This document shows, in pieces, positions 21,149 to 31,075 of a stretch of 64,000 nt of DNA. The stretch covers positions 3,968,001-4,032,000 of the forward strand of contig JAPFFF010000010.1 of assembly GCA_039105265.1 (NCBI GenBank). The letters run 5' to 3'. The notes beneath the pieces were generated by a model. It was not told the DNA's origin. It worked only from the letters and a program-made list of their open reading frames with translations, and ran no database searches. Position numbers and translations under genes: made by a program. Positions within the stretch are counted from its first letter, which is position 1. The number at the start of each line of letters is the position of its first letter. The stretch is from Tritrichomonas musculus (taxonomy: Eukaryota; Parabasalia; Tritrichomonadida; Tritrichomonadidae).

Positions 21149-21166
21149 TGTGTATTATTAAATTAA

Positions 21167-22244
21167 TTAAGGAGGTAGTGTATTTCAAAATGTAGTCAAT
21201 AAAAAAAAAAATAAATTATAAAAATCGTTTCAAAATATAAAATAATATTTTATGGCATCAAAAAAAATCCTATTTATACAATAAAAAATATTTCGTTTTG
21301 ATTTATAAAAATTAACGACATGTGATATAAAAAGCATTTTTTTTTAGTTTTTTTCAACAATTTTCTAGTTATTTTCAACAATTTTCTTTTTCGGAACAGA
21401 TTTTTCAATGACAACTGAGTCATGCGTTTTCAAATTCATTGGGATTTTTGATTCTCGAAATGCTTGATAGTGATTTCAATTTCTTTATTTTTTTTTTTTT
21501 TTCTCTTAATCAAAGAAAGATAACTTTAATTTTATCTAAATATTAACAAAGTTTATGATTTTTACCTCAGACTTTGTACCTAAGCTTTATTTTATAATCA
21601 ATTATTATTGATGGAAATCATTTCTTAGTGTAATGAACTTAACTTAAATACATTTTATAAAATATTATTTTGCTTAATATTATTTTGGTTTTTTATGCTT
21701 TTATTATTAATTAATATTTTGGGACTCAAAGCATTCAATTTTCATTAAAATTAAATAGTTTACAAAAAAAATAGTATTCAATTTAAGAATTAGAATAAGT
21801 AATCATATTAAGCATTCTGATCATTTTAATTTGGAAATATTAAATTAAAAAGATAAATAGAATAAACTAATAGAGACCTTTTTTTAATTTGTTTCTTAAA
21901 TCTAAAAATATCATTATCAATTTCTAAATTTATTTATTTTATTAGGAAAATCTCTCTATTAGTTTGTTTGGAAATAAAAAAAACATATATTTTCATCATA
22001 TTTACTTTTGCAATTGTTCTCTATCTCTCATTATTTTTATTTTTTAAACGCATTTTTTTCGATTTTCTGAGCATTTTTTCATTTCATAAATATCAAAATA
22101 AAGTAATTATTTTTTTCATAACTTCAGAATATAAATACTTTCTTGCATGTTAATCAATTTATTGAGGAAACAGTGGAGAAGCTGCATTGCTTCATTACAA
22201 ACGATTTTTTTTCAATGTTCATAAATTTGACACTACCTCCTTAA
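21167..22244. mobile_element. TTAA-flanked inverted-repeat element, non-coding
   Basis: TTAAGGAGGTAGTGT at 21167-21181 and its exact reverse complement at 22230-22244 bound 1078 bp of very AT-rich DNA without a convincing ORF. TTAA at both outer edges is the target-site duplication of piggyBac-type elements, though a 15-bp terminal repeat starting with TTAA cannot be excluded. A second inverted pair (AAACTAATAGAGA near 21864 and TCTCTATTAGTTT near 21953) is nested inside. The 61-aa ORF at 21968 is hydrophobic low-complexity sequence and I do not support it. Confidence 0.55.
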
Positions 22245-22489
22245 ATATTAAGGAATATAATAACTTTTTTTTTTTTTCATTAAATAGAAATTTCTTTTAA
22301 AAAAATAACACATCTAATTTTGTTAACTTTTAATAAAAATAACATTTTAGCTTTTAATGAAAATATATGTATCTGTTTTTTATTTTTATTAAAAGTTTGT
22401 GTTAACCAAATAAGATACTTATTTCTTGAAAGAACAATGCCGATACCATTATATTTTGTTAATTCATGAATGTCAAAATTATCTTTTAT

Positions 22490-22770
22490 ATATAACATAT
22501 TGTCTTTATATAACTAGTAAAGTGTTTTCATCATAAATTTGAAGATTGTCGTTTTTAATGATCATTTCGAGAATATCAAAATCAAGTGTCTTAAGTTTGA
22601 TTGTGTAATTTCATTGAAATTCACAGATACAAAATCAATGATTTCCTCTGATAATTTGTTTTGATAGAAAAAAAATTGGCTTGTTCTGAATTATATCAAT
22701 TACATGATCTGTTGCTATCGTGTCCATGTATTTAATATTAATTTTATTGCTTTTTGGATTCATTATTAAT
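22490..22770 (-). pseudogene. BACK-domain-like remnant
   Basis: The minus strand contains, in two or three frames, MDTIATDHVIDIIQNKPIFF, KLSEEIIDFVSVNFNEI and LDFDILEMIIKNDNLQIYDE. This is the order of helices seen in trichomonad BTB/BACK proteins (ending in a 'L.I.DE..L' turn). Frames change at about 22665 and 22590, so it is dead. It is unrelated to the Sel1 ORF that follows on the other strand. Confidence 0.4.
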
Positions 22771-22779
22771 TAAAATATG

Positions 22780-23192
22780 CGAAAATTTTGTTTTTCAAAT
22801 TGGCAATTGATAAAGGGCATGCAAGTGCAATGAATAATTACGCTTATTTATTAGAACAAGGTGAAGGTGTACCAGTTGATTTCGAAAAAGCAATAGAATA
22901 TTATAAAATGGCAATTGATAAAGGAAATAGTACTTCAATGAATAATTATGCTTGGATGCTGTATAATGGAAAAGGAGTTCAAGAAGATAAAAACGAGGCA
23001 GCCAAATACTTCAAAATGGTAGCAGATAACGGACATACTGATGCAATGTTTTTTTATGCAGAAATGTTAGAATGTGGTGATGTAATTCCATCCAATATAA
23101 AAGAATCATTCAAATATTACAAAATGGCAGCCGATAATGGTAATAAAGAAGCCATTCAAAAATTGAACAAAATACCAAAATTTCTAAAATGA
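22780..23192 (+). pseudogene. Sel1-repeat fragment, 5' truncated
   Basis: About 134 codons hold nearly four Sel1-like repeats (FKLAIDKGHASAMNNYAYLLEQGEGV and following), ending with KLNKIPKFLK and a TGA. The open frame starts without ATG in the middle of a repeat and abuts an unrelated minus-strand remnant, so this is the 3' end of a kinase-Sel1 gene moved or cut away from its parent. Confidence 0.65.
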
Positions 23193-24077
23193 TTTTAAAC
23201 TTTATAAAAAGTGCATAATATCTATCTGTTTATAACATCAGAATGAATAATCATTCACCAAATGAACCAAAAAAATCAAATTATATATTTTATAAATATT
23301 TATATTTATAAATAAAAACAATTTAATGTCAACGAAAAATTATTCAATATATATTTTCTGTAATTAATTCATCAATATAAACTTAAATACGGATTTTTAG
23401 AACTTTTTCAAAAACAAAAGTGCATTAAGCGGGAAACATAAACTTAAAAAAAGAATAATTATCATTTTTCAATGCATTTGATATTTATTTGAGGATATGC
23501 ATCAGAATTTTTTTTATTTTTTATTTTTTTTTTTTTTTCTTTGAATTCTTAAATGGTTACAAAAGGAGTTGCAATTTTGATATAATTCATAATTTTTCAA
23601 TAGATTATCATCTATTCATATAAAAAGAATATTCATAGTTGCAATTTTGAATTTAAAATGAATAGATAATAATTGTTCTAATTAAAATATTCGAAAAATG
23701 ATTCATGATATTTTGATAAACCATTCAAAAAAAAATCCTCCATCCTCCTCCGTTTTGGGCTGATTTTGGTTCAGAGGTTGATTTTGACTTCCTTAGTCAA
23801 ATATCATTATATCTATATAAATACAAAATATATATTTTATAGAAACGAAAATTTAACTTTAGATCAAAGACGATAGAAACAAAAAAGTGACATTTTTATG
23901 GACAATTAATTTCAACGAAAAATTTTTCGTTGATCGTTGACGTTGAAAAAAAGTGACGCCGTTGATCATCCCTGATAAATAAATTTAAAAAAAATCAAAT
24001 TGTTCATTTTGTGCAAATATCTTCTGAATCAAATTGAAATTCCTGCCACTCCAAATCTAATATCATCATATTTGGTA
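23193..24077. other. Intergenic spacer with a perfect 22-bp palindrome
   Basis: AT-rich, no gene seen. It contains a perfect 22-bp palindrome at 23912-23933 followed by CGTTGACGTTGAAA-type repeats of the same core, and a C/T-rich patch at 23734-23770 (ATCCTCCATCCTCCTCCG). Confidence 0.45.
23912..23933. repeat. 22-bp perfect palindrome (CAACG half-site)
   Basis: The half-site TCAACGAAAAA is followed directly by its reverse complement. The right half plus flank (AAAATTTTTCGTTGA) recurs at about 51993-52007, where the 51355 ORF ends, which suggests a transposon end or a shared repeat. Confidence 0.45.
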
Positions 24078-25205
24078 TTAATAGTCGCTATTTTTTGGAA
24101 TCATTATTATTAATGATTCTATATTATTCTTAAAAGCATCTATATTATTCTTCAAAGCATTTGTAATTTGTGAATTTTCATCAAATTCAACTATTTGAAG
24201 TTTTTCGCAATTTTCAAAAGCTTTTTGACAGATTTGATTGACATTTTTGGGAATTTTTATTTGTCTTATTCCTGAAAATAAAAATGATTAATTTCCAATT
24301 TTTCTAAGTTGTGAATCTTCTGATATTTCAACATTCTCAAGATTCATGCAAAAAAGAAAAGCACTATCACAAATTTCTGTAACATGAGGAGGAATAAAAA
24401 TTTCTTTGATATTTGAATTATGAAATGTATATGATTCAATTGATTGTAAATTAGAATTTGGTAGAATTTTGACTTTTGTAAGATTTGTACATTTTAAAAA
24501 TGCTCTATAACCTATCTTTGAAACAGTAGATGGAATAAAAATTTCTTTGATTTTTGAATTTGAAAATGCATCATTTTTAATTTCTTTAAGTTTAGAATTT
24601 GGTGAAATCTCGATATATTTAAGTTTTGTGCATAATTCAAATGCATAAGGTCCTATAACCTCAATAAAATCAGGAATTATAACTTTTTCAACATTTCGAC
24701 AAGAAAAAAGTAAAACATTGAAGTTTTCTTTTTCCTGTGATGATTTTCCAAGTATGAATTTATCTTGGTATAAAGTATAATTTTTATTACTTTGAAATAT
24801 ATTAATTTTAATTAATTTTTCTAAATAGCTGCACCATCCTTCTTGTAAATTTGTGATACTTGAAGGAATTGTAAGACTCTCAATTTGTGATCCTCTAAAA
24901 GCATCAGTGCCAATGATTTGAAGTTCAGAATTTGCTGAAAAATCAATTTGCTGCAATCCACAATCACAAAAAGTTCCACATCCAATTGTTCTAACATGTA
25001 TTGGTATCATAAATGTTTTAATTGACGTTTGAGCAAAAGCCTTGTTTTCAATTATTTGAAGATTGGATTCTTTTGGTATTTCAACTTGAGTTAAACTAGT
25101 GCAATAATAAAATGAACCTTCGCATATTTGAATAACACTTGCAGGTATGATAATATTTTCAATACAAGTGTATGCAAATACATATTTCTTAATCGTTGTT
25201 AGTTT
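24078..25205 (-). pseudogene. BspA-like LRR gene, 3' part (frameshifted, with nonsense codon)
   Basis: The frame continues the LRR_5 (BspA-type) protein of 25199-26737: LTTIKKYVFAYTCIENIIIPASV, then repeats of about 23 aa such as IPSTVSKIGYRAFLKCTNL. A TAA at 24288-24290 interrupts a repeat (LRKIGN-stop-SFLFSGIRQIKIPKNV). After that the same frame stays open for about 70 codons to a TAA at 24078-24080. With the frame change at about 25205 this indicates a pseudogene. Intact members are surface or secreted LRR proteins, but no signal peptide is present here. Confidence 0.7.
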
Positions 25206-26737
25206 TGAGTTTCTTTTTCAGGTGAAGATTTTCCAAGGACAAATTTGTTATCATATATCACAATATTATTGTTATTCTGCATTATATTAATTTTTACTAG
25301 TTTATTTGCTTGTATGCACCATCCTTCTTGAAGTTCATGTAAACTGGTAGGAAATGATATTGATTCAATAGTTGAATGATAAAATGCTTCTTTTTCAATT
25401 ATTTGAAGTTGTGAATTTGGATGAATTTCTACATTCTGAAGTTTATCGCAGAAAGCAAATGCATGTCTGCAAATTTTTTTGAGATGACATGGAAGAATTA
25501 TCTTTTCAATTGAAGAAGAAGAAAAAGCATTGCATTCTATTATTTGAAGCTTTGAATTTATAGGAATTTTGACGTTTCTAATTTTTTTACATCTATCAAA
25601 AGCATATTTTGCAATAATTTCAATAAAATCAGGGATAATTACATTTTCAATATCACGGGTTGAAAAAAAAAGAGTATCGAAGTATTCTTTTTCTGGTGAT
25701 GATTTTGAAATAATAAAACTATTATCATATACTTTATACATTTGATTATTTGGACTTACATCTATTTTGTTTAAATTGAATGTTTCTTTGAAACATCCTT
25801 CCTTGAGTTCTTTTAAATTTTTTGGAATTGAAATGTTTTCGATTGATGAATATGCAAATGCTTCTTTTTCAATTATCTGAAGATTAGAATCATTGCTGAT
25901 ATAAACCTGTCTTAATTGATAGCAAAAATAAAAAGCTCGTTCGCCTATTTTAATCAATGAAGAAGGAATATTGATATATTCAAAAGGACAGCCATAAAAT
26001 GCATTTTTGCCAATAAATTTGAGATTTGAATTGGTTAGAATTCTAATCTCGTGAAGATATCTACAGTTAGAAAAAGATTCTTCATGAATTTCCTGAAGAT
26101 TTACTGGAATTGATATGCTTTCAATTTGAGAAAGATAAAATGCTCTTTTTCCAATTGTTTTGAGTTTTGAGTCTAATGGAAATTGAACTGTTTTGATACA
26201 TTTTGTTTTTTTGAATGCTTTTTGATAAATTCCAATTACTGTGTATTCATGTGTTTCATAAATAATTTTGCTTGGAATTGTTATTGTCGATTTTTCTAAT
26301 ATACAACCAATAACTTCTGCTGTTTTTTCAATTTTATTAATTGAATATACGAGGCAATCTTGTATGATTTTATTATTAAAATGATTATCAATCATTTTTT
26401 TTGATCTTGGAAAGTATAAAGAAATATCAAGCCACAAACTTAATTCATCTACTGTACTGATTATATTATTATTCATTTCGCTAATTTTTTCATTGTCTCT
26501 AATAATATTATAATCATAATAATCTGCAAAATCATTATATAAATCAATTATATATGATATAATTTTTTTAGATATATTTTGTTGATTTAAATGTTTCAAT
26601 CTCATTTTTAATCTGTTAATTATATCAGAACATTTTGGTTCATATTCTTTTGATGCTTTGAACCATAATTGAAATAGGGCATCAACATTTTGCAGAAAAT
26701 CGTAATTTATAGTATCTTCACATTCAATGGAGTACAT
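25199..26737 (-). pseudogene. BspA-like LRR gene, 5' part
   Basis: This is a 512-codon ORF with an ATG start. The N-terminal about 150 residues are a helical, non-repetitive domain (DFLQNVDALFQLWFKASKEYE...) common in trichomonad LRR proteins. Then come LRR_5 repeats with the pattern IPxxLxxIxxxAFxxCxxLxxVxI, interrupted by GKSSPEKE spacers that seem to recur every three to four repeats. The ORF stops seven codons after such a spacer (QN then TAA), while the LRR pattern resumes in another frame at once. This fits a deletion between spacer copies that broke the frame. No signal peptide or membrane segment is seen. Confidence 0.75.
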
Positions 26738-26914
26738 TTAAATTCGAATCTTATATTTTACTTTGAAAAACCTGCCCAAAATAAAATTTTTTGATATCAC
26801 TTTCAGCTTCAAATTAAAAATATTCAGAGTGGGCTGATTTTTTTATTGTTGTAGAAGAATATTCAGCAATAAAATTGCATTAAGATAATGTTTTTTTTTT
26901 TTTTTTTTTTTAAT
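26738..26914. other. Short spacer with poly-T run
   Basis: 5' flank of the BspA-like gene. A run of about 20 T (26891-26911) sits directly at the left edge of the MITE at 26915. Confidence 0.4.
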
Positions 26915-27208
26915 ATTGTTTACAATTGTTTACACCGTTTTTTCAAAGAAAAATTCAACGATACCATTTCTCTATTTATTTATTATAAATGAAACTTTTT
27001 GTTAACTATCACTTTTTAACATTGAGTTCGCTCATTCATTCAACGTTATTTCAAATTTGACGATCGTTCTGGCAAAGATACGCATGAATACATGTAATAA
27101 TTAGAAATATCCCAGTAACTTGTTCCATTTCATTTATAATAAAAAAAATAGAGAAATGGTATCGTTGAATTTTTCTTTGAAAAAACGGTGTAAACAATTG
27201 TAAACAAT
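26915..27208. mobile_element. MITE-like element with ~78-bp terminal inverted repeats
   Basis: The arms 26915-26991 and about 27131-27208 are reverse complements with one small difference in an A/T run. Both start ATTGTTTACAATTGTTTACA and run through ACGATACCATTTCTCTATTT. The centre of about 140 bp has no ORF. Total about 294 bp. No clear target-site duplication is seen (left flank ends in a T-run plus TAAT, right flank is ACGTTT). It lies upstream of the BspA-like pseudogene and next to an orphan ORF fragment. Confidence 0.7.
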
Positions 27209-27640
27209 ACGTTTCTATTAATAAATTATGTGATAAATTAGAGGAATTTATAAAAGAGCATACAATTGATTTAAAAACAAATGCATATGAATATTATGTT
27301 ATATTTAGTAAAGATACAGTTTATGAAGATAGATTTGATAACAATTATGTAGTATTTAAACCTATAGTTATATCATTATGGAAAAGACAACAATTAAAAT
27401 ATAATGATTTATGCAAGTTGTTTGAATGTGAAAAATTATATATAAAAGCCAAATCTAAAGGTGCACACCATATTATAAACACTAAAGAGAATCTACAAAA
27501 TTTAGTCATTGAACGTGAACCAAAAAGGTTTACCAATAGAGAAGGCAAAGAAATAGTATACCATGATATTCGCAATTATGATACACGTAATATTGTACAA
27601 GAGGTTGAATCCCGCTTAAGGACAAACTATCAACAATTAC
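27209..27640 (+). pseudogene. Orphan ORF fragment between MITE and truncated kinase
   Basis: The plus frame is open from within the MITE arm through about 27640 and encodes a protein-like sequence (INKLCDKLEEFIKEHTIDLK ... KDTVYEDRFDNNYVVF ... SLWKRQQLKYNDLCKLF ... RFTNREGKEIVYHDIRNYD). Its composition is varied and not low-complexity, but I recognise no domain. It has no start codon of its own. At about 27640 it runs into the antisense of the kinase gene, exactly where that gene's F5/8C-like domain breaks off. It looks like part of a mobile-element or unrelated gene joined there. Confidence 0.45.
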
Positions 27641-29249
27641 CTTCAACAGTAATGTCAAATGACTTAGGGAAACTTGAATTAGTAGAAAATATTTTGACTC
27701 CTCTTATCATAACTGCAGTCTCAAGTTCAAAATCAATGAAGAAACCTCCGATATTAGTTGTGCTCAAGCAATCATTAGTTTTAGGAACAAGGAGGCTGTA
27801 GATGTCCATTGATGACTGAGATGCAACGAAGAGTCTGTCGAAGGGAGTTTTCTGTTTGTCCTTCAGTTGAGCAAGAATCCCTGGTCCTTCCTTGCTCATT
27901 TCAACTGAGAAAAATCTGCCAAATCTTTGCTGAAGTGATGAAATCTGTGATTTAGTTGTTGCGGCCTGCTCATCTTTTTCTCTGATCACTCTTTCAAGAT
28001 CAGTATTCAGTGATGAAATAGTGGCTGCCTGACTCTTGATGATCCTATCCATTGATTTTATTTGATTTCTATCTTCATCAGCTTTTTTCTCAAGTGAAGA
28101 AATCGCGTCTGCCTGTTTTTTGATTGTCTGCTCCATCTTCTCTATTTGCTGCCTGAGTTCTTCGTTCTCTTTGGTTGCTGCTTTTGTTTCCTCTTTGATT
28201 TCGTCAACGTAGTCGAGTAGCTCGCCTGTGTCAACGTCTTCGAGGCAGTACTTCATGCTCACGCCTGACTCGTCTTCCAATTCATCTTCATCTTCTTCTT
28301 CATCGTCTGAAACAATTTTGGGCTCTTCATAGTCCCCCTCAAATTCAAGCAAGGAGTCTTCGTGGGACAGACTCAACTTTTTGAATAGTTCTTCAAATGT
28401 TGGCCGCTCTTTTGGATCTTCTGACCAGCACTTTTCAATCATTCGCTGCAGGCCTTTCTTAATCGGAAAGTCAATCTCTGGACGCAGGCCTTTCAGTACT
28501 TTCTGCTTCAGCTGGAACAAAGTCAGCTTCTTCTTGCCGTGGAGGAGGCTGTGGTACGCGCGCTTCCCGCCAATCACTTCGTACATCAGAATTCCAAACG
28601 CGTAAACGTCTGCCTTCGTGTTGAAGTGGTCACTGCTGATCACTTCTGGCGCCATGTATGCCGCTGTGCCTGTTTCTGCCATCGACTGGCTCATGGAGTG
28701 GTGGGGGTCAAAAAATTTTGACAGGCCAAAATCTGTAATTCGCGGATGGAAATCGGAATCAAGAAGAATGTTCTCTGGCTTAAGATCGCGGTGAATAATG
28801 TGTTTGTTATGTAGGAGCATCATACCTCTGGCAATGCCAACAAGGATGATTTGGCGCTTCGTATTATCATATTTCGATGGGCAAAGACTTTTGATCTCTT
28901 TTTCGATTAGACCTGCTAGGGATCCTTCTTTCATGTAATCCATCAGTATTGTTATGTTTTTGTCGCCATGGAAGTCAACATATGAAAAACCTCGAAATTG
29001 AATAATTGTAAGATGCTGTACTTGAATTAAAATACGAACTTCGCGTGATATAAAAAGTTTGTTTTGAGATTTGTTTTGAATAAGGTTTGTTTTGGATGCA
29101 AATTCTTCACCTGTTTTTTTATTTCGAACCAAATTAATCACACCAAAACCTCCTTGGCTAATGTTACGAACAATATCGTAGTCATTTAATTCAATCAAGT
29201 AATCATCACTTCGTTTCTTTGATCTACTGCTTATTTTGGGAATAGACAT
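27630..29249 (-). CDS. Protein kinase with coiled coil and truncated F5/8C-like domain
   Basis: This is a 539-aa ORF. Kinase domain about 20-285: SQGGFGVINLV, HRDLKPEN, DFGLSKFF, AAYMAPEV and DVYAFGILMYEV, all catalytic residues present. An acidic linker (about 300-325) and a long coiled coil (about 345-445, E/K/Q-rich heptads) follow, then FGRFF...PFDRLFVASQSS...IGGFFIDFELETAVMIRGVKIFS...SFDITVEG, the start of a discoidin-like F5/8C domain. The domain ends abruptly after VEGNC-stop, well short of a normal length, at the junction with an unrelated ORF. The product may still be made with a shortened tail. Codons here are richer in G/C than in neighbouring genes. An inverted-repeat element begins 14 bp before the ATG. 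Confidence 0.85.
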   Translation of the reverse strand: MSIPKISSRSKKRSDDYLIELNDYDIVRNISQGGFGVINLVRNKKTGEEFASKTNLIQNKSQNKLFISREVRILIQVQHLTIIQFRGFSYVDFHGDKNITILMDYMKEGSLAGLIEKEIKSLCPSKYDNTKRQIILVGIARGMMLLHNKHIIHRDLKPENILLDSDFHPRITDFGLSKFFDPHHSMSQSMAETGTAAYMAPEVISSDHFNTKADVYAFGILMYEVIGGKRAYHSLLHGKKKLTLFQLKQKVLKGLRPEIDFPIKKGLQRMIEKCWSEDPKERPTFEELFKKLSLSHEDSLLEFEGDYEEPKIVSDDEEEDEDELEDESGVSMKYCLEDVDTGELLDYVDEIKEETKAATKENEELRQQIEKMEQTIKKQADAISSLEKKADEDRNQIKSMDRIIKSQAATISSLNTDLERVIREKDEQAATTKSQISSLQQRFGRFFSVEMSKEGPGILAQLKDKQKTPFDRLFVASQSSMDIYSLLVPKTNDCLSTTNIGGFFIDFELETAVMIRGVKIFSTNSSFPKSFDITVEGNC

Positions 29250-29262
29250 TAAAAAAAAAAAA

Positions 29263-30209
29263 TATAGTCACTGTAGAAACCAGGGCACTTTTGTTGAAAC
29301 CCCAGACCACTTTTAATTCAAATTTTCTATGGTTTACACGGAAATGTTATATGAAATCGTACAATTTAAAAATAAAAAAAATATAATAAAGAATGTGTTT
29401 TTACTACAGCCCTTAATTAAATATATAATTTTCAAAAGAACTTTAATGCAAAAATAATAAAATTTATTTATTGAAATTTTAAATATTTTTTTACCATAGT
29501 TGGCTTTTAAACAGTACAATTTATTTATATTTGGCTCTAAAATTAAAATTTAGCAAAAAAACGTTGACAATAATTTAAAAAAAAGAAAAAGATTATTAAA
29601 AGTAAAAAATGTTGAGGTAGGCAAAGCTTTTAATCATTAATACCAATTTATATCTGTATTTTATTGGCATCGGCGTTTCTTTTCCCCTTCTGTTTTTACT
29701 TTAAGACTTGAAATATTTGATTGAAAAATAGATATCCAACCTGTATCCAATTTCCAGTGCAACATGAAAGTTATTGAAGATGTGTCGTCAGTACTCCTGA
29801 TATATAACTGATTTGCAAAGAGTTGTTCAAAGTTTGTCGATAATAAAGGTTTGTAAATAAAAAATGAAAAACAATTGAGATCAATAGAAAATCGTCATGG
29901 TCGTAATGTAAAGTTCTCAAAAATGAAAGAATAAAAATTTTTAATATAGGAATATCTTTAAATTTCAATCATATATTTTAATTTATTATTTAATCAATTA
30001 ATTTTATTCTTATAATAAAATAAATATATTATAATTTTTTTTAGAAATATGATTTGGTTGACCCTTTTTTCTATAATGTTTAAAGGTAGGCACTATCTAT
30101 ATAAATTTTCTATTAAATTATTAAAATATGTTCGGAGAGGTCAAATATTGAATAAAAAACCGGGGGCCTAGGTTTTAACACACGGGCCTGGGTTTCGACA
30201 GTGACTATA
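29263..30209. mobile_element. Inverted-repeat element with TATA-flanked ends, non-coding
   Basis: TATAGTCACTGTAGAAACC at 29263 is matched in inverse by 30191-30209 (GGTTTCGACAGTGACTATA). The imperfect inverted repeat extends about 46 bp and includes a G/C-rich stretch (GAAACCCC... and GGGGGCCTAGG). The 947-bp body has only short unsupported ORFs. Ends with TA and a TIR of this size suggest a mariner-like MITE. It starts 14 bp from the kinase ATG, so the kinase promoter would now lie inside the element. Confidence 0.6.
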
Positions 30210-30217
30210 GTAATTAT

Positions 30218-30330
30218 TTTTATTCACCTATTTTTGACCATTTTTGGTGGAAAAAAGTATACATACGGTTTTTAATTCAATTTTTTTCATAATAGATTGC
30301 TTTTTCAAATACCAATATCTAAATGAAAAA
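30218..30330 (+). repeat. Dispersed repeat, copy 2
   Basis: Corresponds to 16850-16985 (TTATTCACCTATTTTTGACC, GGTGG, ATAGATTGC and AATATCTAAAT in the same order). It directly abuts the 29263-30209 element. Confidence 0.45.
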
Positions 30331-30851
30331 TAATTATTATTTAAATTACAATTATAATATTTTATCGAATTAAAACTATATCTATGTGTATATATAATAT
30401 TATAATATTAACTCCTTTATAAAGATTTTTCTAATGTTTTTATCAAAAAGTTTTCCTCTCAAAATTTGAATTATTAATTTGTAATCGTTTAAATTTAAAA
30501 AAAGTGATAATGCCTTCTTTTGTGACTTCAATCAGATCTAAAGTATATTTTGATTGTGAAAAATTAATCCAAATTTCAATTCCTTCTTCAATAACTTCAA
30601 TCGGTGAAATATTTCATCAGTAAAACGTTAAACAACAATGCAAGTATAAAATGTAACGATAATACAATGGTATTTAATAATAATTTATTATTAAAATTGA
30701 ACAATTTATGAAGATTCAACCTCTTTAAACGCTTTTAAATGATCATACATATTCAAGATTTCATATAGGATTTCAGATATTTTTAATGATAAGATTTCAT
30801 ATCTTAGACTGATCTAATGATCTAATTATTTCAGAATATTCGGCCAATTTT
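30331..30851. other. Intergenic spacer
   Basis: AT-rich spacer, downstream of the Pmp-like gene. No ORF or repeat that I can support. Confidence 0.45.
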
Positions 30852-31075
30852 CTAAAGCCAAAAGTTGAGATCATCATCGCTAGAATAATTGGAAACACTT
30901 AATTCATTTTTTATGCTTTCTTTATTTTTAGCTCTTTTTTCATCTTCTGAATAATCACAAACGAAATCATTATATTCTTTTTTCTTCTCTCTGGAAGCAA
31001 TTATAATGATTCCTATTATTAAAAAAAATATTGATGTTGATCCACAAACAACCAGCAAGATGTTCTTTTAAATAG
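30852..31075 (-). CDS. Transmembrane segment and cytoplasmic tail of the Pmp-like protein (other frame)
   Basis: This frame reads ILLVVCGSTSIFFLIIGIII (a single membrane helix), ASREKKK (positive stop-transfer) and about 45 acidic/Ser-rich tail residues ending NFWL. It follows the 31019-33046 ORF in a frame that would be reached if the A4 run near 31075 had one more A. A membrane anchor exactly here is what a trichomonad Pmp-like protein needs. So it is the 3' end of the same gene, split by a frameshift or an assembly error. Confidence 0.65.

Noticed and set aside
21968-22153. Hydrophobic 61-aa plus ORF inside the TTAA element
   Set aside because: F/I/L-rich translation of AT-rich DNA, without promoter box or family; not a credible membrane protein.
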